From assembly GCA_963700775.1 (NCBI GenBank), contig CAVOYU010000002.1, positions 186,001 to 250,000 of the forward strand: 64,000 nucleotides of DNA, written 5' to 3'. Numbering within the stretch: the first letter of the stretch is position 1; each line of letters starts with the position of its first letter. The notes under the pieces were generated by a model that saw only the letters and a list, made by a program, of their open reading frames with translations, was not told where the DNA came from and made no database searches. The translations under genes and the position numbers were made by a program. Below, in pieces: positions 54,784-62,093 of this stretch. Source of the DNA: Thermohalobaculum sp963700775. Lineage in GTDB: Bacteria; Pseudomonadota; Alphaproteobacteria; Rhodobacterales; Rhodobacteraceae.

Positions 54784-55124
54784 ATCCCACACTCCCATTT
54801 TCTCGCTGCCGGCATACTACCGAAAGCCGCCGCGGGAGTCACAAATTCTGTGTAAAAAGTCGATGAAAATTCATGATGCATCATTATTAGAGCGATAAAG
54901 ATTCCAAGTTATTCCTAAAAAGTTGAGTTGTTATTGCAATTTTGCGTTGTGCCTATTTTCATATTGCGCCATTCTGGCGACCAGTGCGCGAATTGAAACT
55001 AATAATTAGGTTTCTATTGAAAACGAACCGGACATTTACTCGGCCGCCGGAGCGCCGGGTGCGCGGTGCACTCACCGGGCGGCGGGTTGGCGGCCTGCCC
55101 CGGCCGCCATCCGCGAAATGCCGG
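54784..55124. other. AT-rich intergenic island with palindromes
   Basis: A striking AT-rich stretch (about 54,840-55,030). It contains a perfect 12-base palindrome ATGATGCATCAT (54873-54884) and CTAATAATTAG (54999-55009), the latter inside a longer imperfect repeat. No credible gene. The first palindrome sits about 90 bases upstream of the small RTX gene, so it may be its operator; the second may end the cupin gene. Confidence 0.4.
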
Positions 55125-55532
55125 TCAGCCGGCCGGCGCCACCGAATATTGCGCGTCGGTGACCTGCTCCATCCAGTCCACATGCTTGCCGTCCAGCGCC
55201 TCGTGCATGGCGATGTGGACCATGCCGTTGGCCGGCGCGGCGCCGTGCCAGTGCTTCTCGCCGGGCGGGATCCAGACCGTGTCGCCCGGACGGATCTCGC
55301 GCACCGGTCCGTCCCAGGTCTGCACCCGGCCGATCCCCGCGACCACATGCAGGGTCTGGCCCAGCGGGTGGGTGTGCCAGGCGGTTCGGGCGCCGGGCTC
55401 GAAAGCGACCCGCACGGCACGGATACGCGCCGGGGCCGGGGCCTCGACGATCGGGTCCTGCCAGACCGTGCCGGTGAACCATTCGGCCTTCGCCTTGCGG
55501 GTCTGGCCGTCGGATGCGGTGCGGATGTCCAT
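55125..55532 (-). CDS. Cupin-domain protein
   Basis: A 135-residue single-domain cupin. The metal-binding motifs are visible: WHTHPLGQTLHVVAG (His/His/Glu-type site, with the Glu replaced by Gln here) and the second cupin motif ending HWHGA. AGGAGG lies seven bases before the ATG. Such proteins include quercetinase-like dioxygenases and sugar-handling or regulatory cupins. It points the same way as the MFS gene and away from nothing informative, so the substrate is open. Confidence 0.85.
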   Translation of the reverse strand: MDIRTASDGQTRKAKAEWFTGTVWQDPIVEAPAPARIRAVRVAFEPGARTAWHTHPLGQTLHVVAGIGRVQTWDGPVREIRPGDTVWIPPGEKHWHGAAPANGMVHIAMHEALDGKHVDWMEQVTDAQYSVAPAG

Positions 55533-55625
55533 GCCTGTCCTCCTGTCGCTTTCGGTTCCGGCGGGCAGCTTAGTCGAGCGATCCCGCCCTGCCGACCGGT
55601 AATTCGCCTCTTGCCGCCCGGCGGT

Positions 55626-56861
55626 TCAGGCGGGGCTGGGGCGCGGCCAGAGCCGGCCCATCAGCAGCCAGAAGGCGATCCCCATGTTCAGCAGGTTCCA
55701 GGCGATGCCGTTCAGGAAGGCGGCCTCGTAGCTGTCGGTCAGGTCGTGGATCGCGCCCGATAGCCAGCCGCCCAGCGCCATGCCCAGCACGGTCGCCATC
55801 AGCACCAGGCTGACCCGCGACCCGGCCTCGCGCGCCGGGAAGTACTCGCGCACGATCAGCGCGTAGCTCGGCACGATGCCGCCCTGGCTGAGGCCGAACA
55901 CCGCCGCGATCACGTAGAGCGACACCAGCCCGTCGAACGGCAGGTACAGGAACAGCGCCAGGCATTGCAGGGTCGAGCCCAGGATCAGCGTGCCGACGCC
56001 GCCGATCCGGTCGGCGATGAAGCCCGAGGCGAGCCGGCTCACCACCCCGGCGCCGAGCATGATCGACAGCATCTCGGCCCCGCGGGCCGCGCCGTAGCCC
56101 AGGTCCCCGCAATAGGCGACCATGTGGACCTGCGGCATCGACATCGCCACGCAGCAGGCGATCCCGGCCACCACCAGCAGCGCCTGCAGCGTCGCCGGCG
56201 AGGCGGGCATCTGCGCCCGCGACGGGCGCGCGGTGACCGGCGCGGCGCCCTGGTCGACCACGGCCCGGCGCCGCAGCATCAGCGACAGGGGCAGCATGGC
56301 GGCGACGCAGAAGACTCCGATCCAGAAATGCGTCTCGCGCCAGCCGGCCGCCTCGATCGACCGCTGCAGCACCGGCGGCCAGATCGTGCCGGCCAGGTAG
56401 TTGCCGCTGGCGACGATGCCGATGGCGATGCCGCGGCGCTTCAGGAACCAGTGGGTCACGTCCGCCACCATCGGTCCGAAGGTGCTGGACGCGCCCAGCA
56501 TGCCGATCAGCAGCGCCTGTGCGGCCACGTATTGCCAGTAGCTCTGCGCCTGCGAGGCGGCGACATAGCCGGCCCCCAGCATCACCGTGCTGATTCTCAG
56601 CGGCACGATGATGCCGAACCGGTCGGCCAGCCGCCCCATCATCACCCCGCCGCAGGCGAAGGCGATCATGGTCAGGGTATAGGGCAGCGAGGCCCCGGCG
56701 CGGTCGACCCCGAACTCCGCCTGGATGGTCGGCAGCACCACCACCGAGGACCAGAGCCCGACCCCGCCGATGGTGCTGAGCGCCAGCGACGCCATCAGAC
56801 GGCGCCACGCATAGTGGCTGTCGGGCCCGCAGGGGCTGGCGGCTCGGGCGTCGGTCGGCAT
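55626..56861 (-). CDS. MFS transporter
   Basis: A 411-residue protein with twelve hydrophobic segments. The loop 2-3 motif GRLADRFG (residues 76-83) is the MFS signature. It resembles the monocarboxylate/oxalate-formate type. It diverges from the Rieske oxygenase gene and shares the 175-base control region with it, including the palindrome at 56995-57022, so it may move the same compound or its product. A cupin gene lies downstream on the same strand, 93 bases away. Confidence 0.85.
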   Translation of the reverse strand: MPTDARAASPCGPDSHYAWRRLMASLALSTIGGVGLWSSVVVLPTIQAEFGVDRAGASLPYTLTMIAFACGGVMMGRLADRFGIIVPLRISTVMLGAGYVAASQAQSYWQYVAAQALLIGMLGASSTFGPMVADVTHWFLKRRGIAIGIVASGNYLAGTIWPPVLQRSIEAAGWRETHFWIGVFCVAAMLPLSLMLRRRAVVDQGAAPVTARPSRAQMPASPATLQALLVVAGIACCVAMSMPQVHMVAYCGDLGYGAARGAEMLSIMLGAGVVSRLASGFIADRIGGVGTLILGSTLQCLALFLYLPFDGLVSLYVIAAVFGLSQGGIVPSYALIVREYFPAREAGSRVSLVLMATVLGMALGGWLSGAIHDLTDSYEAAFLNGIAWNLLNMGIAFWLLMGRLWPRPSPA

Positions 56862-56994
56862 TGGGGCTGGGTCCGCGAAAGGACAAGGCGCGATCCCCGA
56901 TACCTAGCCCGCGCCCGGCGGCCCGGCAAGGCCGCCGGACCGACGCGGACGCGCAACCTTCCGGCGAATCCTCTTGCGCACCGGCTCCTCGCTC

Positions 56995-57022
56995 TATAAA
57001 TTTATATGAGCGCTCAAATAAA
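56995..57022. promoter_or_regulatory. Palindromic operator over the Rieske-operon promoter
   Basis: A perfect TATAAATTTATA (56995-57006) is followed by perfect TGAGCGCTCA (57007-57016), and arms extend the second to an almost perfect 22-base palindrome (57001-57022, one mismatch pair). TTGCGC (56974-56979) and TATAAA (56995) with a 15-base spacer could be the promoter. The shape is typical for a TetR- or GntR-class repressor. The regulator gene is not in the gap; it could be elsewhere. Confidence 0.65.
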
Positions 57023-57037
57023 TTAATGGGGAATCAG

Positions 57038-58237
57038 ATGCCTCTCGAAACCGCCCACCGCACGCCTCCCGCCGACTGGGACCGCAGCGGCCTGCCCGGC
57101 TGGACCTATTTCAACGCCGAGCTGCTGGAGCTCGAGAAGGAAGAGCTGTTCCGCAAGCGATGGCAGATCGCCTGCCATGTCAGCGACGTGCCGGAGCCAG
57201 GCGACTTCGTCACCTTCGACGTGGCCGAGGAGCGGGCGGTGATCGTGCGTGGCCGCGACGGCGAGGTGCGCGCCTTCCACAACCTGTGCCGGCACCGCGG
57301 CTCGCGGGTGGTGGGTCAGGAGCGCGGGCACTGCAAGTCGGCGCTGATCTGCCCCTACCACGGCTGGGCCTACAATCTCGACGGCACGCTGCGCGGCGCC
57401 GCGCAGCCAAAGAGCTTCCCGCAGCTCGACCCGGTCGAATGGGGGCTGAAGCCGGTCGACATGGAGATCTGGCAGGGCTTCGTCTTCGTCCGCTTCAAGG
57501 AGAGCGACCAGCCCTCTGTGGCCGAGATCATGGGCCGGTTCGATGCCGAGGTGGCGCCCTACAAGATCGACGAGATGGTGCCGGTATCCGCGATCAAGTG
57601 GGTCGCCCAGACGGCGGTGAACTGGAAGGCCGTGCGCGATGTCGACAACGAGGGCTACCATGTCGCCATCGCCCACCCGGCGCTGCAGGATCTCTACGGT
57701 CACGGCTACCGGGACGAGCCCTTCATCAACGGCGCCTCGCGCTCCTTCGCCACCTTCAACGAGGGTCCCGGCAAGCTCTGGAGCGTGCGCAACTACAAGA
57801 AGATCCTGCCCGAGGCGACCTGGCTGCCGGAGAGCCATCGCCACGCCTGGCTCTATCTGGGCCTGTTCCCGAACGCGGTGATCGGGATCTACCCCGACTC
57901 GGTGATCTTCTACCAGGAGTTACCGGACGGTGTCGGCAACACGCGGCTCCGTGGCGCGATCTACCGGCACCGCGAGGAGAGCCGCGAGATGCGGCTCGCC
58001 CGCTACCTGAGCCGGCGCATCGACGCGGTCACCGCCGCCGAGGACCAGATGCTCACCATCTGGGCCTGCGAAGCCACCCAGTCCAGCGGGTATGACGGGG
58101 TGATCCTCTCGGACCTCGAATATGGGGTGCGGACCCATCATGACCACTTGCGCGATCTGCTTCCGGTGATCAATCTGGATGACGAGCCGGAGGCGGGAAG
58201 CATCGCCACGCTCAACGATGCGCTGAAGGCGCGATAA
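57038..58237 (+). CDS. Rieske-type non-heme iron oxygenase, alpha subunit
   Basis: A 399-residue oxygenase. The Rieske [2Fe-2S] site is in NLCRHRGSRVV and LICPYHGWAYNLDG (Cys-x-His and Cys-x2-His). The catalytic domain has VRDVDNEGYHVAIAHPAL, with the Asp bridge and the two His of the iron triad; a C-terminal Asp completes it. ATG 57038 is chosen because GGGGA lies five bases before it; an earlier ATG at 57026 is possible. It heads an operon with an ABC transporter of the polyamine/quaternary-amine class. Such oxygenases demethylate betaines, carnitine or hydroxylate aromatics; the transporter favours a cationic amine. The reductase partner is not nearby. Confidence 0.88.
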   Translation: MPLETAHRTPPADWDRSGLPGWTYFNAELLELEKEELFRKRWQIACHVSDVPEPGDFVTFDVAEERAVIVRGRDGEVRAFHNLCRHRGSRVVGQERGHCKSALICPYHGWAYNLDGTLRGAAQPKSFPQLDPVEWGLKPVDMEIWQGFVFVRFKESDQPSVAEIMGRFDAEVAPYKIDEMVPVSAIKWVAQTAVNWKAVRDVDNEGYHVAIAHPALQDLYGHGYRDEPFINGASRSFATFNEGPGKLWSVRNYKKILPEATWLPESHRHAWLYLGLFPNAVIGIYPDSVIFYQELPDGVGNTRLRGAIYRHREESREMRLARYLSRRIDAVTAAEDQMLTIWACEATQSSGYDGVILSDLEYGVRTHHDHLRDLLPVINLDDEPEAGSIATLNDALKAR

Positions 58238-58261
58238 CGAGAACAAGAAGGCGAAAAGCAG

Positions 58262-58329
58262 GGAGGAAGCGGGAATGACGAAAGCCGGGAGTTCGCGTCC
58301 CGCGCTCCAATGCCGGATGACGGCAGGGT
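58262..58329. repeat. Possible intergenic palindromic-repeat remnant
   Basis: GGGAATGACGAAAGCCGGG and CCGGATGACGGC sequences here match in style the dispersed intergenic repeats common in alphaproteobacteria (read on the other strand as Phe-Val-Ile-Pro-Ala). A similar unit lies at 40225-40250. It runs into the first codons of the permease gene, which makes that gene's start uncertain. Confidence 0.3.
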
Positions 58330-59266
58330 GAGCGTTGCCGAAGGGTCGGCCGCCCCGGCAGCCGACATGGGCGAAGGGAAGGCCGGTTCGCGCTGGCGAG
58401 GCTGGCTCCGCAGCGACGCGGGGCAGGGCATGGCCCTGCTCAGCCCGACCTTTCTCTATGCGCTTCTTCTGCTGGCGGCGCCGCTGCTGACCGTGGTGAC
58501 GATCAGCTTCTGGACCCAGAACTACCTGGAATTCGACCGCACCCTCACCTTCAGGAACTACATCGAGGCCTGGACCGACCCGCTCTACCGGGTGCTGATG
58601 CTGCGTTCGCTGGCGATCTCGGGCACGGTCACCGTCGCGACCGTCGTCCTGGCCTTTCCGGTCGCCTACTACGTCTCCTTCCATGTCCAGCAGCGGCGCA
58701 AGCCGATGTGGCTGTTCCTGATCACCATCCCGTTCTGGACCAGCTACCTGCTGCGGGTGTTCCTGTGGAAGGTGATCCTCGGCTATCAGGGCGTCCTGAA
58801 CAGCGGGCTCGAATGGCTCGGGCTGATCGAGAAGCCGCTGACCTTCATCCTGTACAACGCCAACGCCGTTGTTCTCACGCTCGCCCATGCCTGGGCGCCC
58901 TTCGCGATCCTGCCGATCTTCGTGGCGCTTGAGAAGATCGACCGCAGCCTGCTCGAGGCGGCCGAGGACCTTGGCGACGGCCCGGTGCGCCGCTTCCGCC
59001 GCGTCACCCTGCCGCTGGCGATGCCGGGCGTGATCGCCGCGGCGCTGATCGTGTTCATCCCGACCGTCGGCGACTACGTGACGCCGAAGCTCGTCGGCGG
59101 CACCGACGGGCTGATGATCGCGAACATGATCCAGGTCCAGTTCGGCAAGGCCAACAACGCGCCGCTCGGCGCGGCACTGTCGATCTCGGCCATGCTGATC
59201 GTCGCCGCCATCGCCATGCTCTTCGTCTGGCTGAACCGGCGCATGGTGAAGGGGCAGGGGTCATGA
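58310..59266 (+). CDS. Polyamine-type ABC transporter permease (PotB-like)
   Basis: A 318-residue permease. About 40 soluble N-terminal residues precede six membrane segments, with the EAA loop LLEAAEDLGDGPVRRFRRV near residue 212 and GDYVTPKLVGG after it. The N terminus is doubtful since an intergenic repeat overlaps the first codons; an ATG at 58367 is an alternative. The end overlaps the next permease gene by four bases. Family: PotB-type importers of polyamines, opines and amines. Confidence 0.88.
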   Translation: MPDDGRVSVAEGSAAPAADMGEGKAGSRWRGWLRSDAGQGMALLSPTFLYALLLLAAPLLTVVTISFWTQNYLEFDRTLTFRNYIEAWTDPLYRVLMLRSLAISGTVTVATVVLAFPVAYYVSFHVQQRRKPMWLFLITIPFWTSYLLRVFLWKVILGYQGVLNSGLEWLGLIEKPLTFILYNANAVVLTLAHAWAPFAILPIFVALEKIDRSLLEAAEDLGDGPVRRFRRVTLPLAMPGVIAAALIVFIPTVGDYVTPKLVGGTDGLMIANMIQVQFGKANNAPLGAALSISAMLIVAAIAMLFVWLNRRMVKGQGS

Positions 59267-60087
59267 GCGCGCGGAGCAGCGGCAACTGGCTCCGCACCTA
59301 TGCCATCGCCTTCCTCGCGTTCCTCTACGGGCCCGTGCTGCTGCTGCCGATCTTCGCCTTCAACGACGCGGCGATCATCGCCTTTCCGCTGTCGGGCTTC
59401 ACCACCAAGTGGTTTGTCCAGCTCTGGGACAACCCGGTGCTGCACCAGTCGGTCCGCAACAGCCTCTATGTCGGCCTCTCGGCCGCGACGATCTCGACCA
59501 TCCTCGGGATCTGCGCCGCCCGCGCCTCGGCCCGTTACGACTTCCCGGGGAAGAAGGGTATCATCGGCTTCATCATGCTGCCGCTGGTGCTGCCCGAGAT
59601 CATCATCGCGGTGGCGCTCCTGGTGATCCTGATCCAGCTCGGGCTCGAACTGTCGCTCTGGACCGTGATCCTCGGCCACGTGCTGATCTGCACGCCCTTC
59701 GCGATCGCCATCCTGACCTCGGCCTTCCACAATCTCGACCGCAGCCTCGAGGAAGCCTCGTTCGACCTCGGCGAGACCCGCTGGGGCACCTTCCGGCGGG
59801 TGATCCTGCCGCTGGTCACTCCCGGCGTGATTTCCAGCATGCTGATCTCGTTCACCATCTCGCTCGACGAGTTCATCATCGCCTTCTTCCTGACCGGTAC
59901 CGAGCCGACCATGCCGGTCTATATCTGGAGCCAGCTCCGCTTCACCTCGAAACTGCCGAGCGTGGTCGCGCTCGGCTGCGTGCTGCTCCTGCTCTCGCTG
60001 ACCCTGCTCTTCGCCGCCGAGTATTTCCGCCGCCGCTCCAACCGGCGCACCGGCAGCGAGGGCTCCGCCACCGGAGGAATGATGTGA
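59263..60087 (+). CDS. Polyamine-type ABC transporter permease (PotC-like)
   Basis: A 274-residue permease with six membrane segments and the EAA loop LEEASFDLGETRWGTFRRV, followed by SLDEFIIAFFLTG, the PotC family mark. Both ends overlap the neighbouring genes by four bases, so the operon is tightly coupled. It forms the channel with the PotB-like protein. Confidence 0.9.
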   Translation: MSARSSGNWLRTYAIAFLAFLYGPVLLLPIFAFNDAAIIAFPLSGFTTKWFVQLWDNPVLHQSVRNSLYVGLSAATISTILGICAARASARYDFPGKKGIIGFIMLPLVLPEIIIAVALLVILIQLGLELSLWTVILGHVLICTPFAIAILTSAFHNLDRSLEEASFDLGETRWGTFRRVILPLVTPGVISSMLISFTISLDEFIIAFFLTGTEPTMPVYIWSQLRFTSKLPSVVALGCVLLLLSLTLLFAAEYFRRRSNRRTGSEGSATGGMM

Positions 60088-61199
60088 CCGAGACCGCGAA
60101 GGGCAACGGCCAGGCCCGGCCGATCATCGAGGCGGACCGGGTCGAGAAGCACTACGGCCCGGTCAAGGCGCTGGCCGGGGTCACCACCCAGATCCGGTCC
60201 GGCGAGTTCTTCTCGCTGCTGGGCCCGTCCGGCTGCGGCAAGACCACGCTCCTGCGCATGATCGCCGGCTTCGACGAGCCGACCCATGGCACCATCGCCA
60301 TCGACGGCAAACCGATGGCCGGCGTGCCGGCGAACCACCGCCCGACCAACATGGTGTTCCAGTCCTACGCCATCTTCCCGCATCTGAACGTGGCCGAGAA
60401 CGTGTCCTACGGCCTGGTGCGCCAGAAGCTGCCGAAGGAGGAGATGAGGCGCCGGGTCGACGAGGCGCTGTCGATGGTCGACCTCGCCGGCTACGGCGAG
60501 CGGGCCAGCCACGCGCTCTCCGGCGGCCAGCGCCAGCGCGTGGCGCTCGCTCGCGCCCTGGTCATGCGGCCCAAGGTGCTGCTGCTGGACGAGCCGCTCT
60601 CGGCCCTCGACAAGAAGCTCCGCGAGCAGATGCAGGTCGAGCTCCGCCACCTGCAGCGCCATGTGGGCATCACCTTCATCCTGGTCACCCACGACCAGGA
60701 GGAGGCGCTGACCATGTCCGACCGCATCGCGGTGATGTTCGACGGCAGGATCGCCCAGCTCGCCAGCCCCCAGGAGCTCTACAGCCGCCCGGTCAGCCGC
60801 CAGGTGGCCTCGTTCATCGGGGTGATGAACTTCCTCGACGCGAAGCTGACGACCGAGCAGGGCGACCGCCTGGCGCTCGACGTGGCCGCCCTCGGCCGGG
60901 TCGAGGTGCCCAGCACCCAGGCGCCCGGGGGCGTCAAGCCCGGCCGTGTCAGCGTCGGCATCCGGCCCGAGATGCTGACTCTCCTTTTCGAGGAGGGCGA
61001 GAGGGCCGAGCGCGAGGTCGAGGGCGAGGTGGTCGACGCCAACTATTTCGGCGACATGACCTATTACGACGTTCTTCTGCCCGGCGCGCAGGCCCCCGCG
61101 ACCATCTCGATGCGCAACACCGCCGGCCGGCGGATCCTGACCGAGGGCATGAAGGCCCGCGTCGGCTGGAGCCCGGAGTTGATCGTGGTGCTGGAGTAG
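60084..61199 (+). CDS. Polyamine-type ABC transporter ATP-binding protein (PotA-like)
   Basis: A 371-residue ATPase: Walker A GPSGCGKTT, Q loop FQSYAIFPHL, signature LSGGQRQRVALARAL, Walker B VLLLDEPLSALD, H loop VTHDQEEAL, and a C-terminal TOBE domain. GTG 60084 has GGAGG six bases upstream and overlaps the permease stop. Unlike the first potA-like gene it is unbroken. No substrate-binding protein gene is present in this operon. The last 27 codons recur 660 bases downstream (61780-61858). Confidence 0.92.
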   Translation: MTETAKGNGQARPIIEADRVEKHYGPVKALAGVTTQIRSGEFFSLLGPSGCGKTTLLRMIAGFDEPTHGTIAIDGKPMAGVPANHRPTNMVFQSYAIFPHLNVAENVSYGLVRQKLPKEEMRRRVDEALSMVDLAGYGERASHALSGGQRQRVALARALVMRPKVLLLDEPLSALDKKLREQMQVELRHLQRHVGITFILVTHDQEEALTMSDRIAVMFDGRIAQLASPQELYSRPVSRQVASFIGVMNFLDAKLTTEQGDRLALDVAALGRVEVPSTQAPGGVKPGRVSVGIRPEMLTLLFEEGERAEREVEGEVVDANYFGDMTYYDVLLPGAQAPATISMRNTAGRRILTEGMKARVGWSPELIVVLE

Positions 61200-61207
61200 G
61201 GCGAACG
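61121..61207 (+). repeat. Direct repeat, copy 1 (end of the ABC ATPase gene)
   Basis: An 85-base segment that includes the last 26 or so codons and stop of the ATPase. It recurs at 61780-61868 with four substitutions and a two-base length difference after the stop codon. It flanks the phosphotransferase-like gene. Confidence 0.85.
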
Positions 61208-61216
61208 GCGGCAGGG

Positions 61217-61759
61217 GTGGTCATTCTCCTCAACGGGGTCGGCAGCGCCGGCAAGACCACGGTCGCGAAGGCATTGCAGGGCTTGGCCAGCCGGCCCTTT
61301 CTGCACCTGCAGATGGACGCCTTCCTCGACATGCTCCCGGATGCGCTTTGGGACCATCCCGACGGCATCGTCTTCGAACCCCTCGCAGCCGGGGATGCGC
61401 CGGTGACCGCGGTCCGCACCGGCCCGGTTGCCGCGCGGCTCCTGCGGGGCATGCGCCGCTCCGTGGCGGCGATGGCCGCCGAGGGCTGCGACCTGATCGT
61501 CGACGACGTGACCGAGGCCCCCGAGGCCGGGGACTACCGCCGACTGCTCGCCCCGCAGGATCTGCGCCTCGTCGCCCTCCACGTCCGGCTGGATGTCGCC
61601 GAAGCCCGCGAGCGCGCCCGCGGCGATCGTCACCCCGGTCTCGCCCGATGGCAGTTCGACCGGATTCACCGGGGAATAGACTATGATCTGGAACTCGACA
61701 CCTCGGATCTCCCGCCCGAGGATTGCGCCCGGACGATTGCCAGGGCCTTCGGGCTCTGA
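61217..61759 (+). CDS. Chloramphenicol-phosphotransferase-like P-loop kinase
   Basis: A 180-residue protein of the chloramphenicol phosphotransferase-like family. P-loop NGVGSAGKTTVAKAL is at residues 6-20, followed by HLQMDAFLDMLP (Asp in the acceptor-activating position), and a later Arg-rich lid (HVRLDVAEARERARGDRHPGLA, split). GTG 61217 lies 17 bases after the ATPase stop. It is probably a small-molecule kinase; many homologues do not act on chloramphenicol. It lies between two copies of the ABC ATPase tail, so it probably entered here by recombination. Confidence 0.82.
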   Translation: MVILLNGVGSAGKTTVAKALQGLASRPFLHLQMDAFLDMLPDALWDHPDGIVFEPLAAGDAPVTAVRTGPVAARLLRGMRRSVAAMAAEGCDLIVDDVTEAPEAGDYRRLLAPQDLRLVALHVRLDVAEARERARGDRHPGLARWQFDRIHRGIDYDLELDTSDLPPEDCARTIARAFGL

Positions 61760-61779
61760 CCGGCCGGCACCAGCTCCCG

Positions 61780-61868
61780 CGCCGGCCGCCGCATCCTGAC
61801 CGAGGGCATGAAGGCCCGCATCGGCTGGAGCCCGGAGTCGATCGTGGTGCTGGAGTAGGGGGCGAACG
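61780..61868 (+). pseudogene. Truncated copy of the ABC ATPase C terminus
   Basis: Encodes RRILTEGMKARIGWSPES and the ending VVLE-stop, versus RRILTEGMKARVGWSPEL in the intact gene. No start and no ATPase core are present. It is the downstream half of a partial gene duplication around the kinase gene. Confidence 0.8.
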
Positions 61869-61877
61869 TAGACGACG

Positions 61878-61898
61878 GGCCGAAGTCCGCTTTCGGCC
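61878..61898 (+). terminator. Possible terminator after the ATPase-tail copy
   Basis: Arms GGCCGAA (61878-61884) and TTCGGCC (61892-61898) around a 7-base loop. It would have been the original terminator of the ABC operon, now separated from it by the kinase gene. Confidence 0.45.
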
Positions 61899-62093
61899 GG
61901 GCTCCGGCCATCCAATCGCCGAACCCGGATGTCTGATAAGTGCCATGGGCCGACATAGCGCGTGAGGTCGCTGACGTCGGCAGTGCGGGACGACGCAGTC
62001 ATCCAACCATTTCCCTCAGATGCCAGGCCACGACCCCTTGCGGACGATTGGCGGCCGACTTTGAGAGGCGACTACTTTCGGTTGCGAGTCCTT

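Larger units (their letters stand above)
61760..62093. other. Gap with the truncated ABC ATPase tail copy and a hairpin
   Basis: The gap holds the second copy of the ATPase tail (61780-61858, ending in its own TAG) and then about 230 bases without a gene. The hairpin at 61878-61898 is the only other structure. Confidence 0.6.

Noticed and set aside
58275..58331. An 18-codon reading frame with a strong ribosome site before the permease gene
   Set aside because: It lies within a repeat-like sequence, overlaps the permease start and has no sign of conservation.
61217..61759. Chloramphenicol resistance gene
   Set aside because: The fold matches, but most homologues have unknown substrates and no resistance context is present.
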